Source: Diplonema japonicum (lineage: Eukaryota; Euglenozoa; Diplonemea; Diplonemida; Diplonemidae). From it: a DNA stretch of 64,000 nt. How positions within the stretch are numbered: the stretch's first letter is position 1; each line of letters starts with the position of its first letter. The notes beneath the pieces were generated by a model. It was not told the origin of the DNA. It saw only the letters and a list, made by a program, of their open reading frames with translations, and did no database searches. The DNA lies in the NCBI GenBank assembly GCA_964019335.1, contig OZ025734.1, forward strand, positions 1 to 64,000. The letters are read 5' to 3'. Of this stretch, positions 29,371-39,302 are shown piece after piece. The translations under genes and the position numbers were made by a program.

Positions 29371-30492
29371 CTACGCCGTGCTGAAGCGACTGATGGCATT
29401 GAGGAGCTTTCTCTTAGGCCCAATGGGGATGCCCATGTTCACTAAATCACTTTCCATTAATATGGAGGCGGTGGTGAGGTCGTGGACCTCTGCCGCCTCG
29501 AAAGCTGGGAGGTATTGCGGGAGGTTGAGGGCAGTCAGCCACTCGGATAAGGTGCGAACTACAACAGGCTGCGGCATTGAAGGGGGGAGGAAAGGCGTTT
29601 GCCTATCGTGCTGACTGATGATAATGGGTTCTTCTTGCGAAGGGGCCCCTTTGGCCTGTGCGATGATCTGCCGTGCCCTTGTTTCAATGTCGTCAGTTTG
29701 GTGAGTCATCGGGCATGCCTCCAACAAAGCAACACACCACTGCGCAAGGTTTAACGCCGCGTGAGATATCCTCTTCAGTTCGTCCTCATCGCACATCAGC
29801 TCGTTCAACATGGACCGTGCCAGTCTGTCGGTCAGCAGGTCTTCGGGCTTCACAGCAGCAAGCCTCTCCTCGACGTGTCCACGCGGCAGTCTACGGAAGG
29901 TTCTCCAAGCAGATATCCAAAGTTTACTGTTGCTCTTGAAGAGTTCAGTAGAGTCGCGAGGTCGCTTGACCAGACCAAGGAGGAGCATGATGGGCTTGAT
30001 GGCAGGCAGCGCTGCCTGTGGGGGCTTTGTCATCGAGAAGAGCCTGTCGTACTCGGAGTCGGTGAGCGTCTTCAGCGACCGCAGGGCTTTGATGATCGTT
30101 ACTTTTCTCTGCATCTCCCGTCGTGGTGGTGACACAGGCGACGCACGGTGCGCACGCTTCGGGGATGCAGACCTCTTACGAGACAGCAAATTGACCGACC
30201 GCTTCAGCTCCTCGACACTGTCTCGCAGGTCGTTGAGCCCCCCCTCCATTGCGTACAGTGTCTCCTGCTCAGGGGACGGCCCTCTGGGTAATGGCTCTGG
30301 CATGTGTACTTCCTCAGCTGTCTCACCTTCTTGGGTGACAACAGACCCCATAGTATCAGGTATGGTCGGCTCTGCAGGTGGCGGTGGTTCAGATGGGTAG
30401 GCTGGGGAAGAGAGGTCACGCTCTACAGGGCGGCCATTTCTTGTGGGGGACACGAGTCCAGACATAAAGGGGTAGGTCATATCCGCTTGCAT
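29371..30492 (-). CDS. SAM-domain protein with dynein-stalk-like helical segment
   Basis: 373 aa. The Pro-rich N-terminus (1-110) is followed by a basic patch (LLSRKRSASPKRAHRASP). Residues 150-262 resemble the dynein heavy-chain stalk/microtubule-binding region: the KPP motif, a helix like IKPIMLLLGLVKRP, a W...AWRTFRRL segment, and the distal SHAALNLAQWCVALLEA that matches the SxAAxxLCxWVxA signature. Residues 312-372 are a SAM domain (LSEWLTALNLPQYLPAFEAA, LTTASILMESDLVNMGI, GPKRKLLNAI). There is no AAA+ ATPase, so it is not a motor; it may bind microtubules and oligomerise through SAM. A GTTTTTCAG acceptor lies 6 nt before the ATG. Confidence 0.75.
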   Translation of the reverse strand: MQADMTYPFMSGLVSPTRNGRPVERDLSSPAYPSEPPPPAEPTIPDTMGSVVTQEGETAEEVHMPEPLPRGPSPEQETLYAMEGGLNDLRDSVEELKRSVNLLSRKRSASPKRAHRASPVSPPRREMQRKVTIIKALRSLKTLTDSEYDRLFSMTKPPQAALPAIKPIMLLLGLVKRPRDSTELFKSNSKLWISAWRTFRRLPRGHVEERLAAVKPEDLLTDRLARSMLNELMCDEDELKRISHAALNLAQWCVALLEACPMTHQTDDIETRARQIIAQAKGAPSQEEPIIISQHDRQTPFLPPSMPQPVVVRTLSEWLTALNLPQYLPAFEAAEVHDLTTASILMESDLVNMGIPIGPKRKLLNAISRFSTA

Positions 30493-30748
30493 TTTATACT
30501 GAAAAACACGGGGGTGAGGGTTTTTTTTGTCAACGCAAGAAACACAAACATAGAAAAAGAAGGGGGGGAGGGAGAGGGGAGAGTAAATAGTAACAGTTTA
30601 CTAAAAGGAGATAATATATCTTTTCTTTTCTTTTAAAAAAAAAAAGAATACCAACTAAACTGAATTTAAAAAAAAAAGAAGAAGAAAGATCCATCGCAAC
30701 ATGTAAATGAAAGGAAGGGACACAATGAGCTTATGAGATTAGAAACCG

Positions 30749-31013
30749 TTAGGTAAAGGCGTTTCGTTTAACCTGTACAAAAGTGGGCACAACTCTCACG
30801 GAAAAGAATATACCTTCATGTAACACCGCTTGTGATAAACGTGCGAACCAGAGAAAGCACAGTCTACTTCGGGTACCTGAAGACATAGTGTTTTGTATGA
30901 TTAAGAGCCGAGCACACCTTTTTGCCACATTTCGTACATCTTAACGCTGTGAAAGAACCAGACGCATCGTCGTCATCGCAGCACACTAAGGTGTGTGTGC
31001 ATCCATTACCCAT
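30749..31013 (-). CDS. 60-residue acylated zinc-binding microprotein, three exons
   Basis: Exons 30918-31013, 30814-30876 and 30749-30772 join across two 41 nt introns (30877-30917 GTGTGC to TTCAG; 30773-30813 GTATAT to TACAG), all phase 0. The 60 aa product starts MGNGC, a consensus for N-myristoylation at Gly2 plus palmitoylation at Cys5. It has an acidic CCDDDD patch and two metal-ligand clusters, LRCTKCGKK and HVYHKRCYMK. I do not recognise the family; a LIM- or ribbon-like zinc fold is possible. A CCCCGCCAG acceptor lies 5 nt before the ATG. Without splicing a stop follows at codon 50. Conserved phase, acceptor and metal ligands make a real gene likely. Confidence 0.7.
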
Positions 31014-31400
31014 TCAACCTGGCGGGGGTGGTGGTGGTAGCGGCTGGCAGCATGAGTTGCAACCACAAATAACCACAACTGAGTTACTAAACAAAAAAAA
31101 AAAAAAAGGGAACAAGTACATCGTTACTATAACAACAGAAGAACGGAAAAATAAAAAATAAAAAAAAAAAAGGGTCGGCGTTTTGTTGTTTGTACAAGCC
31201 GGTTTTGGAAGGAAAAAAAAAGAAGAGAAAAAAAGACAAATAATGTTAACAAAAAAAGAAGGGGGGGGGGAAGAAGAAAAACCTCCACAACAGTATACAA
31301 AGTCTAGCGGCGATGCTTAAGCGGTACAACGAAAAGAAAAAAAAAGGGGGAAAGAGGGAGCGGTTGGTGGGTATTTTTGGATATTCTTCTTTTTTTCTTA
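31014..31400. other. Intergenic A-rich region
   Basis: About 390 nt, dominated by A-runs on the plus strand with a few G-runs (GGGGGGGGGG near 31261). It contains the leader of the zinc microprotein and presumably the 3' UTR of the next gene. No gene seen. Confidence 0.6.
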
Positions 31401-33745
31401 TCATCTTCCTACAGACGCCAGCTTGGGCAAAGGGGAGAACTGGCTGGCCAGGTGTCTCTTCGCTTCGGTGGCTCGCGGGGACTGTTGTTGGAGATGGAAA
31501 ACGAAAATGGGAGGCACACCTGTGTGACCTTCGTGCTGTCTATTCTCTGTGAGATGTCCTGGCAGATCCTCGACATTTTCGCCCAGTCGTTCTCCTGCTT
31601 TTGTTGCGAGGTCTTGTATGAGCATACCTGGTCATGTGGCTGCAGCGGGCTGTGAGAGTACTGCCTTTGGGGCTTCTTTGAAGACCTCGCGCTCATAGGC
31701 ATCTCCTCCCTCCTCGTGCGGACAGGCGACACACGGCTCATTTCGCTGTGGCGCAGAGGCGACGTGTGACTGAGCCTTGCACCAGGCGAGTAGTTCTGGT
31801 ACGGCGGATTCACCGGGTTCACTGGATACACAGCCTGCTGCGCTGCTTGCACTGCTTGTGCTGCCGCAGCCTGTTCCGCTAACTGATGTAAGTGTGCCTC
31901 TTTCTCTCCCACAAGTCTCGACTTCGCGTCGTGCAACTGTGCACGCACCCTCTCCAACTCAGACTCGGCGCCCCGTATCTGGTCCACGAGACCCGTCATC
32001 TTGTCCTCTGCACGCTCCTTCCTTGCTAGACTGTTCTTTTGCGTGAGATTCAACACCGCTGTCAACTGTTGATCTTTCCTGGAGAGGTTCTCCTGCGCCT
32101 CGTGGATCTGGCTCACCAGAGCATGCACATTTGGAACGCTTGCCTCTGGCACGTGGACCGTCTGCAGCGACCCATCAGGTGTCGGAACAGTCATCTCTAC
32201 AAGTGGACCCATTTCCCACTGGTCTTGTCCAACTAACCTGGCGCCCAGGGCAGAGGGATGAGCCGATGGGGCCTGCCTTGGGGTCTCTGCCGCCGGTGTG
32301 GGAAGCTGTTTCGCAACAATCTCACCAGTCCGTTGGCTGGCAGCGCTCGGTTGCATCACAGGAGTAACTGGATGCAACGAGGGCAGCGACTGCATCGATC
32401 TCGGCTGCGAGGGCTCTTGCACCGGTGCCTGGCTGGGCACGCTCATTTGCGTCCCAACCTGCACAGCATGGACGGGCTGCACTGCGGGCGAGGTTCCGAT
32501 GCTCCTCTCAACAGGCGTGTTGGGGACGGTGACCTGCGTACCTGCTTGTGTCTGCGACACCTGTGAGGCTTCCGTCATTGTCTGTGTCTCCTGCGTCATT
32601 GGGCTTGCTTGCACCGACCTTACGTCGCGGACACTGGGGGCATTCTCACGCGCACTAGGCGGAGGGGCGCTCTGCATAGCACTGGGAACGCTGGGTTGTG
32701 CGCTGGGCTGCACACTGCGCTGGACACTTGGCTGCGTACTGCGTTGCACACTTGGCTGGACACTGGGCTGCTGTAGACTTACAGGGCTACTTGCAGGAAT
32801 TGAAGCCACGCCGCCCCTGTAATCACTATACCCGGACGCTGAACGAGAAGGCGGCGCAGGGATGCTGGCGGGCGTGGTACTTTCGACCCGCGACGATGCT
32901 GCACTAGTCTCGCCATCTATATGATATTTAAAAAAAAACAACTTTTGCATACCCCGCGTCACGATCTGAAGGTTGATCTTGATAGGCCCGCCGTCAGCAT
33001 TGTTCAGCTGCTCCTGCGACAGGGTCACGACACCGGCTGTGGTGCCCGACTGTTGGTGCTCAAGCTCAACTGTGGGCTCGATGAGCGTGCCGGAGGTGAC
33101 CAGACTGCCTGTGGCGTCGACACCCACAGCCTCGTCGAAGTCCTCCTCGGGTGGCGGCGGGGGCGCAAGTGCAGACTGTTCAAAAGGCACTGTAAGGAGC
33201 CCACGGGCCCGGTGGCGGTTATCAGCTTCTGACATCATCAGGGAGGGGGGGAGGGGCGGCTTCTCGAGAGCGGGCTCTGGCTGCGTCATGGGGTCGAGGT
33301 ATATCGGCTGGCGGTCAGGCTTCACAAGCTGGACAGGGTGCCTGGAGTCGCCTATCTTCCCGCCTGCAGGTATGTACGTGACGGGAAGCTCTGAACTGGT
33401 GTTGCTCCTGTAGAGGCGGGTCAGGACAGAAACGAGGGCGTTCACAGGGATGCCCGGAGGCATGCGCACCCATATGTCGTGGTCACCAGGTACGCTCACA
33501 ACAACGTCGGAGTCCTGTACCAGAAGGGACCCGATGGTAGGGGTCCTGATGCACCTTGTGATGCTCCCGTCCTCGTAGCAGGAGTACAAGTGGTCGCGGA
33601 TCACAACTATCACTCGTTTTTGCAGCTTTCTCTTCTCGCTCATCTTCCCGCACGTCTCCATGAAGTACACACTTATGTTATCTAGCGCCACGAAACTTTT
33701 TTCATATCTGCTTGGGACCTCAATAGGTTGTAGCCCGTCAGCCAT
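31401..33745 (-). CDS. PH-like domain protein with long Pro/Ser/Gln-rich linker and coiled coil
   Basis: Start at 33745 (acceptor TCTCTCACTAG 20 nt upstream); the longer frame to 33958 is homopolymer-encoded Phe/Leu and not credible. Introns 32917-32952 (36 nt), 31595-31627 (33 nt, in frame, no stop) and 31482-31519 (38 nt) give about 745 aa. Residues 15-110 form a beta-rich PH-like domain resembling that of the 3139-5397 gene. A long low-complexity linker with QPSVQ-type repeats follows (about 360-400), then a coiled coil near 590-650 and an Ala/Gln-rich and basic end. It is probably a scaffold; no enzyme motif. The last intron and C-terminus are the least certain part. Confidence 0.72.
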
Positions 33746-35035
33746 TGTGCCGTGTGTCAAACCTACTAGTGAGAGAAATAGGCAAGAGAAGATTACAGCA
33801 TGAGGAGGGAAAAAAAAAAAAAAAAAAGAAAAAAAAGGAAGAGAGAAAACGTGGTGATAATTGCACTTATAGAAAAAAAAAAAGAGAAAAAGAAGAAAAA
33901 AAAAAGAGACATTTAATATAAAAAGGAAGAATAAAAAATTTAAAGGAGAGCAAAACAAATAAGGGAAGGGTTTAAAGGGGAAAAAGGGGAAAGGGGGGGG
34001 GGGGGTCCAAGTATGATGGGGGGAAGAAGTGTTAGCTACTACCCACCAAAGGTTCTCGATAAAATACTGTAAATTGAAGAAGAAAAAAATGTCGAACCGA
34101 CAAGCGTCCGGATGGAATAACTACTGGCCTGACAAATACCAGGACACCGAAGAAAAAAGAAAACGGTCATTTGTTCAGTTCAGCATTTTCTTCTTTTTTT
34201 TTTTTTTCCTTTTCGTTTTAGCAAAAAAGGGGGGGACAACTTGGTACTACTTGTCGGTAATGCAAAGCAGGTTTTTCTTCCCCCCCCCTCCCCTTTCTCG
34301 CTTTATTTTATTTTTTTTCTCTTCTTTCTTTTACTACGGTAACGTGCGGTCAGGATAGGGGGGCAAAAAAACTTTTTAAAAAAGTGGGAATACACAGGCT
34401 AACAAGGTATCGTTAAAAACAATGGAAAATAAATTCTACCAGGGCATTCTTTTTTTTTTTTTCTTCTTTTCTTTTCATCTTTCTTTTTCTTTTTTTTTTT
34501 TCTTTTTTTTTGCCCTCTCAAAAAACTGAGAAGGAAGGCCCCGCAGCCTTTTTGGATTGTTGTAAATCGTAACGAATACTACTGGGGCTACAAACATATT
34601 CATTAAGAATTAAGATAGAAATAAAAAAAAAGCAGACGGCAATCATTCCTCATTTCTTTTTCTGCGTGTTCTGTCTCCTTTGATGGCTTGTTCACCGGTT
34701 CTAGTTAGCACCATTCTTTTTTCTTTTTTCCAAGACTGTTGCGTTTTTGCACAGATTTATGCAACATGATTACACTTCACAGCCAAGAAAAAAAAACTAT
34801 TCTTTTTGAGGTATGCGTTTTTGCGCTCATGCCAAAAAAAAAAAAATAAATAAATAAAAAAAGGGTTTTTTTCAGTATTACCGATATGGCCCACTTCCCC
34901 CCCTCCACCAAAAGAAATAAGAGAACCACTGTGGTCTAAAAAACGGAAATGGGGATTTAAAAAAAAAATCTATGTAAAAAAAAAAAAAAAAAAAAAAAAA
35001 AATAATCTACACACTCATTTCTCCTCCCCTCTCTT

Positions 35036-35068
<33 letters not shown>

Positions 35069-35086
35069 CCCTCTTTCATGTCCCGC
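33746..35086. other. 1.3 kb homopolymer-rich intergenic region
   Basis: Mostly A/T runs up to about 28 nt plus G-runs. Two islands of mixed composition stand out: 34030-34180, with a short plus-strand frame (MSNRQASGWNNYWPDKYQD) and, on the minus strand, a pyrimidine tract with CAATTTACAG; and 34520-34800, without frames. Either could be a small RNA gene or a decayed exon; I cannot tell. Confidence 0.5.
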
Positions 35087-35719
35087 TCACTGTTCCAGCT
35101 CAGAAGGGTAGACAAGGAAAGTACCAGAAGGGCACCCTTGCATGTTAAAATCAGCAAGGGTGGGATTTTCTTTCGTGGTGTTGTAAAAGACACCGGCCCA
35201 CTTGTCGACGTTGGAGTTGCTGAGGGCCCATTTCCCAACGAAAAGACGAGTGCCATGCAGCACTGAGAGGGTGTTGGTGTCCGGCTCAAAGCTGCCCTTA
35301 TGGTTCTTAGGCATTCTGTCATCATCAAACACCACGACGAAAGAGCAGTGCATCCCGCTCACAGCAGAGTCGCTGTAGGAACCATCGAAAACTACGATCT
35401 TGCCGCCTACTTCGATTCTGTACGCATTGAGGTTAAAGGTCCCCCTAGGCACGTGTCCTGATGGGCCGCCGTCGTCGTTGTGGTAGTACAGCCCCCTGCA
35501 GGGCCAAGGGCCGTTGTGTCCACTGCTCTGCTCCATGACACCCACGTAGGTGTTCATGCCGTCTCTAAACATCAGCGCTGCCCCGTCCCCGTCCGTCTGC
35601 TTGATCCTTGCGTCCATGTTGATCCCGTGGTTGTCCCCATCAAACACAATCAACCAGTACGCCTCCTCTGTCCCCGTACGGCTCGTCGTCGTCCCGCAGA
35701 TCGCCAACCGGAGCGCCAT
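35087..35719 (-). CDS. Beta-rich protein of unknown function
   Basis: 210 aa, single exon. It is rich in Gly, Asp and aromatics with short alternating strands (YWLIVFDGDNHGINMD, CSFVVVFDDD, GKWALSNSN, AGVFYNTTKE), suggesting an all-beta fold such as a lectin-like or calcium-binding sandwich. There is no signal peptide, transmembrane segment or recognisable catalytic motif. GC content and codon use match nearby genes, in sharp contrast to the poly(A)/poly(T) flanks. Confidence 0.68.
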   Translation of the reverse strand: MALRLAICGTTTSRTGTEEAYWLIVFDGDNHGINMDARIKQTDGDGAALMFRDGMNTYVGVMEQSSGHNGPWPCRGLYYHNDDGGPSGHVPRGTFNLNAYRIEVGGKIVVFDGSYSDSAVSGMHCSFVVVFDDDRMPKNHKGSFEPDTNTLSVLHGTRLFVGKWALSNSNVDKWAGVFYNTTKENPTLADFNMQGCPSGTFLVYPSELEQ

Positions 35720-36016
35720 TTTCCTTTATTTCTTTTTTTTTTTTTTTTATCTCTTTTTTTTTTTTTTTTTTTTTTTTTCTTTTCCCCGTGCACAATAATA
35801 TTTTTAAAAAAAAAATATTTATATCTTTTTGAAGAAACGCATAGGAAGAAGGTGGTGGGGGGAAGGGAAGGAGGACGAACACTTTTCTTTCATTTCTTTT
35901 TTTTTTTTTTTGTTTTGTTTCTTCTTCTTTTTTTTTTGGAAGGGTGTGCGAAAAAAAAAAAAAAAAAAAACAATGGGTGAATCTTTTTTTTTTTTCCCTC
36001 TATTTTTTTTTTTTTT

Positions 36017-36667
36017 TTACACGGTTGCTCGAAGCTGGGTGTAGGAGGAGAGGTCGCCCTTAGCGGCGTAATAGAGCCACTCCATCTGTGGGGGCTGCAG
36101 GCCGCCGTTGCCTTCCACGTGAAGGATCTTGATGTCTGGGAGGACATCGTGGACGTCCGTGATATTACGAGAATCGTCATCAGCGAAGACAGTACTGCTG
36201 GGCACATACTGCTCCATGAGGGAAAGGAGCTGTATGCCCTTGCGGCCTGAAGAGCAGTGGATGATGTCGCTGACGAAGGGCTGCATCCCTGACATCTCGA
36301 GGCACGCCGTGACAACGTCCACCTTGTTCAAGGTTAGGATCACGACGGTCGCACGCAGTTCGGTGTGAAGATCACTCAAGAAATTCCGGACGCTTCGCAA
36401 CCTCCCCACGGGGCTGTCGAAGACAGCAGCCGCACCCTTCGCACGCACACCTTCAACATCAAGTTTCATCTTCCCACAGTGGATGCATGTCAGTGTCATG
36501 TCGAAGTCCAGCACCACCAACGGCTTACGCTCGTCTTGCACTGCCTTCTTTAACGCGCTCTTCTTCGGCACCTGCCGCAACTGTTCGGACGTCGTCTTTG
36601 GGCTCCCAGGCGACTGTGGTTGCTGCACAACAGGTGGCTTCTTCTCTTTGCTCTCGCATCCACCCAT
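36017..36667 (-). CDS. HAD-family phosphatase with dual-acylation N-terminus
   Basis: 216 aa. It starts MGGCESKEKK: Gly2 for myristoylation, Cys4 for palmitoylation and a following polybasic/proline linker, as in membrane- or flagellum-targeted proteins of protists. The HAD core has motif I LVVLDFDMTLTC (nucleophile and acid Asp), motif II VVILTLNK, a Lys in GRKGIQLL and motif III VFADDDSRN. This suggests a small HAD phosphatase without a large cap; the substrate (protein or small molecule) is unknown. The nearest AG (GTACAG) is about 75 nt upstream of the ATG, after which the leader is A-rich. Confidence 0.82.
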   Translation of the reverse strand: MGGCESKEKKPPVVQQPQSPGSPKTTSEQLRQVPKKSALKKAVQDERKPLVVLDFDMTLTCIHCGKMKLDVEGVRAKGAAAVFDSPVGRLRSVRNFLSDLHTELRATVVILTLNKVDVVTACLEMSGMQPFVSDIIHCSSGRKGIQLLSLMEQYVPSSTVFADDDSRNITDVHDVLPDIKILHVEGNGGLQPPQMEWLYYAAKGDLSSYTQLRATV

Positions 36668-36848
36668 TTCTTTTATTTCTTTTTCTTCTTTTTCTTTTTT
36701 AGTAGATTCTTTTCTTTACCGCTTCTGTACACACAAAGCCCCTTCGCCACATCATACCCCCATATCCTGTCAAAAAGAAAGTTTTTTTTTTCTTATATTT
36801 TTTTCTGCAAAAAAAAGAAAAGTAAAAATAAAAAAAAAAAAAAACAAC

Positions 36849-37660
36849 TCAGTTCGCCCTCCCGCTCACTGTCTTGTAGCACTGCATCAAAGTGATCTCC
36901 TCTTCCGTCTTCGGTGTTTGTTCTTGCTCGAGGAGCGTGATGACGCCAGCGAGGCTGTTGCTGGAGGCCTTGGTGCTGCCGTCGATCTTCTGTTTGAGAG
37001 CATACGCCTTGAGGGCGTAGTCGAGAGCCTATCATTATTATTTGTCTAAAAAAAAAAAAAAAAAAAAGTGGGTAATAAATATACCATTATGTGGTCCTTT
37101 CGTGCAGTGAACATCTTGGAGAGCTTTAAGAAGTCCGTGCACCGCTGTTCGGAAAGTGAGGAAGTGCTGGAGAGAAGCTTTTCGTATGCCTTCTCCACGT
37201 CGGTAGGGAGCGCCTTCTCCACGTAGTCCACCACTATGTTCTCGTAATAGAATTTCTCGATTTGGATGAGCTTCAGGGCGAGCTCATCCTTCTCCAGGTC
37301 CCTTGCCACTACTGCCGCTTCGTGCACGGCCTTCACGAACACATCGGTTTTCTTGTAAAATCTTCCCTCCTGTACGATAGTCAAGAAGCTCTGCAGGCCC
37401 ATGGTCCCGTCGCCTGCCTTTACGTACTCCATTCCCTTCTTGAAGAGCTCCTCAGCCTCTTTTGCGCATAGCACGCCCTCTTCTTCTATTTTTTCCTTAT
37501 CCCCGTCAACCCTCCTCTCCCTTAATATTATCACAACAATGCACACAACAGCCACGCCCACCATCATCGCAAACTCCCTTGTCACGTACTCATGGCTCGC
37601 CCAGTCCAGCCAGTACACCAGCCTGCCATACCACGTGAGGTGTGCATCCAACAGGTCCAT
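36849..37660 (-). CDS. Single-pass membrane protein with TPR-like helical domain
   Basis: Exons join across a 56 nt intron at 37029-37084 that contains a T19 tract on the minus strand (GTATAT to GATAG), giving 251 aa. Residues 29-47 are transmembrane (FAMMVGVAVVCIVVIIL). After a charged linker come paired helices with TPR-like spacing (AEELFKKGMEYVKAGDG, and after splicing HIMALDYALKAYALKQ). It resembles tail- or signal-anchored TPR adaptors on mitochondria, ER or peroxisomes; which one is unknown. The 3' splice site is chosen because it continues the helical frame to a stop. A CCCTCCAG acceptor is 4 nt before the ATG. Confidence 0.7.
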
Positions 37661-37902
37661 GTGTCTGGAGGGGTTTTTTTTTGTTTCAGTGTAAACAACA
37701 AAAAAACAACACCGACAGGAAAGACAGGGAAGGAATCTAAAATAACAAGGAAAATAATTTGAAGAAAAAAGTGACAAAAAGAAAAAAGAAAACTCGATAA
37801 AATTTCAGTGTGCATGGGGGAGCTCACTGCTTAAGAAGAAATTCCTTCTATAAAAAAAAAAAAAAAAAGGGAAAAAGAAGAGCAGAAATTCCCAGCCTTT
37901 TC

Positions 37903-39171
37903 TTATCGCAAGCAAGGTGCAAGGGTATCTCTCATGCTAGGAAGGTCCCCCGCACTGTATTGATAATTTGGTGCAGCCTGTGTGTGGATGGTTGGAAGGT
38001 GCAAGCATACCGGGTCCCTGCCACTTTCTATCGCTCGTGCTGGCACTCTGCTGGCGGTCACAAGCGCGTCACCCCGTGCCTGATGTGACTCTAATGCTGC
38101 TGTGAACTCTTTGAGCAGCTCCTTCCTGGACACGGGCTTGTCTGAGGCAAGCAGAGCTGAAAGCTCATTCCGTACTGGAGGCAGCGCCATAGCCGGCTCC
38201 AGGGAAGAAGGGGGCCGTGCAGCAGGCACCACACGACGGGAGTAATCAATACCTTGAGTTGGAAGGTCTTGGGTGTAGGGTTGTGGATGGGGAAAGGGGG
38301 CAACCGGGAGCGTTTCGTGAGTGCCATTGAAGGCATCAGATGCCACGTTCGTCGGGACGTCTCTAGTCAGAGCTTGCCGACGAGAAGCCTCAAGTGCCAC
38401 GCTTGGCACTGCGCGTTGGAACCCCGTCATAGACGTCATCGTGCCTATTGTGTTGTTCCCATAGTCCTGTTGAAGGGAGCCCACTGACGGTTGCTGGGGC
38501 ATAGGTTCCGCGTACTGTTGGGGAGCTTGTGCCAGTCTCCGCACTTCGTCCAGTGAGAGCGGCCGCCTCGTGTCGGTGATGGCATCCATTGCACCTTGCT
38601 TGGTGTTCCTAATTAGTGCATCTTCAGAGGAGAACGCAGCCTGCAGCGATTGCTTCGACAGGGGAAGCATGAAGTCATCCATCGCACTTTCTAGCTTTGC
38701 CTGCCCAGCAGGGTGCCTGCCACGGTTCATTTCCCGAAAGTCAATATCTTGCGCTTGCAGAAACGCGTCCTGATCTTGGTTCCTCCCACTTACATCCACA
38801 AAGTTCCGCCTCGCACCATCAGGGACAGCGGCCCGTTGTGTCTTGGGGAACGATTCGTAATCCTGCACAGGAGAGAAGCTAGACGGCCCTGCCTCTGGCG
38901 ACGCCTCGACATACCTCGGCCCTTTCGCCATCGGTACGTAGCCTGTTCCTGTCCCATAGAAGTCGTTACCTTGGCCGTAACTGCCGTAGTCCACTGTGCT
39001 CTGCATCTCTGTCTGTGTGGGTGTGTAGGAGGTCCCTTGATAAGGCAGGGCACGGCCTTCCGTGTTAACTGCGGACTTCAAGGTCTTGATGGTCTGCAAG
39101 GCATTCTTCAGGTGCGCGCGAAGTAACTCCTTTTCCTTGTCGCTGTGCCCCGAAACACCCCCTGGCTCCAT
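37903..39171 (-). CDS. Largely disordered protein, unknown function
   Basis: 411 aa after removal of a 33 nt in-frame intron (37978-38010, GTATGC to CACAG); unspliced it would add 11 residues with no stop. Residues 10-40 are a short coiled coil (KEKELLRAHLKNALQTIKTL). The rest is rich in Pro, Gln, Ser and Tyr, with short conserved-looking patches (DEVRRLAQAPQQY, SRKELLKEFTAALES). The start at 39171 follows a CAACCACAG acceptor 7 nt upstream, so the frame extension beyond it is not used. No domain recognised. Confidence 0.68.
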   Translation of the reverse strand: MEPGGVSGHSDKEKELLRAHLKNALQTIKTLKSAVNTEGRALPYQGTSYTPTQTEMQSTVDYGSYGQGNDFYGTGTGYVPMAKGPRYVEASPEAGPSSFSPVQDYESFPKTQRAAVPDGARRNFVDVSGRNQDQDAFLQAQDIDFREMNRGRHPAGQAKLESAMDDFMLPLSKQSLQAAFSSEDALIRNTKQGAMDAITDTRRPLSLDEVRRLAQAPQQYAEPMPQQPSVGSLQQDYGNNTIGTMTSMTGFQRAVPSVALEASRRQALTRDVPTNVASDAFNGTHETLPVAPFPHPQPYTQDLPTQGIDYSRRVVPAARPPSSLEPAMALPPVRNELSALLASDKPVSRKELLKEFTAALESHQARGDALVTASRVPARAIESGRDPVCLHLPTIHTQAAPNYQYSAGDLPSMRDTLAPCLR

Positions 39172-39302
39172 CCCTCGCCTGTGGTTGGATGATGGAACAC
39201 GGAAAAGTCTTAAAGATCGAAAAAAGAAAATGCACAATTCTAGTTCATAATATTATTTTGACAATCTACAGTTGAGTAATACAAATCTAATAACACCAAA
39301 TT

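Noticed and set aside
33746-33958. N-terminal extension of the PH-like gene rich in Phe and Leu
   Set aside because: It is translated A/T homopolymer, lies upstream of a CACTAG acceptor and ends at a good ATG (33745).
34957-35328. Minus-strand ORF of 123 codons overlapping the 210-residue beta-rich gene
   Set aside because: Different frame inside a better-supported gene, ending in homopolymer-encoded Lys and Phe.
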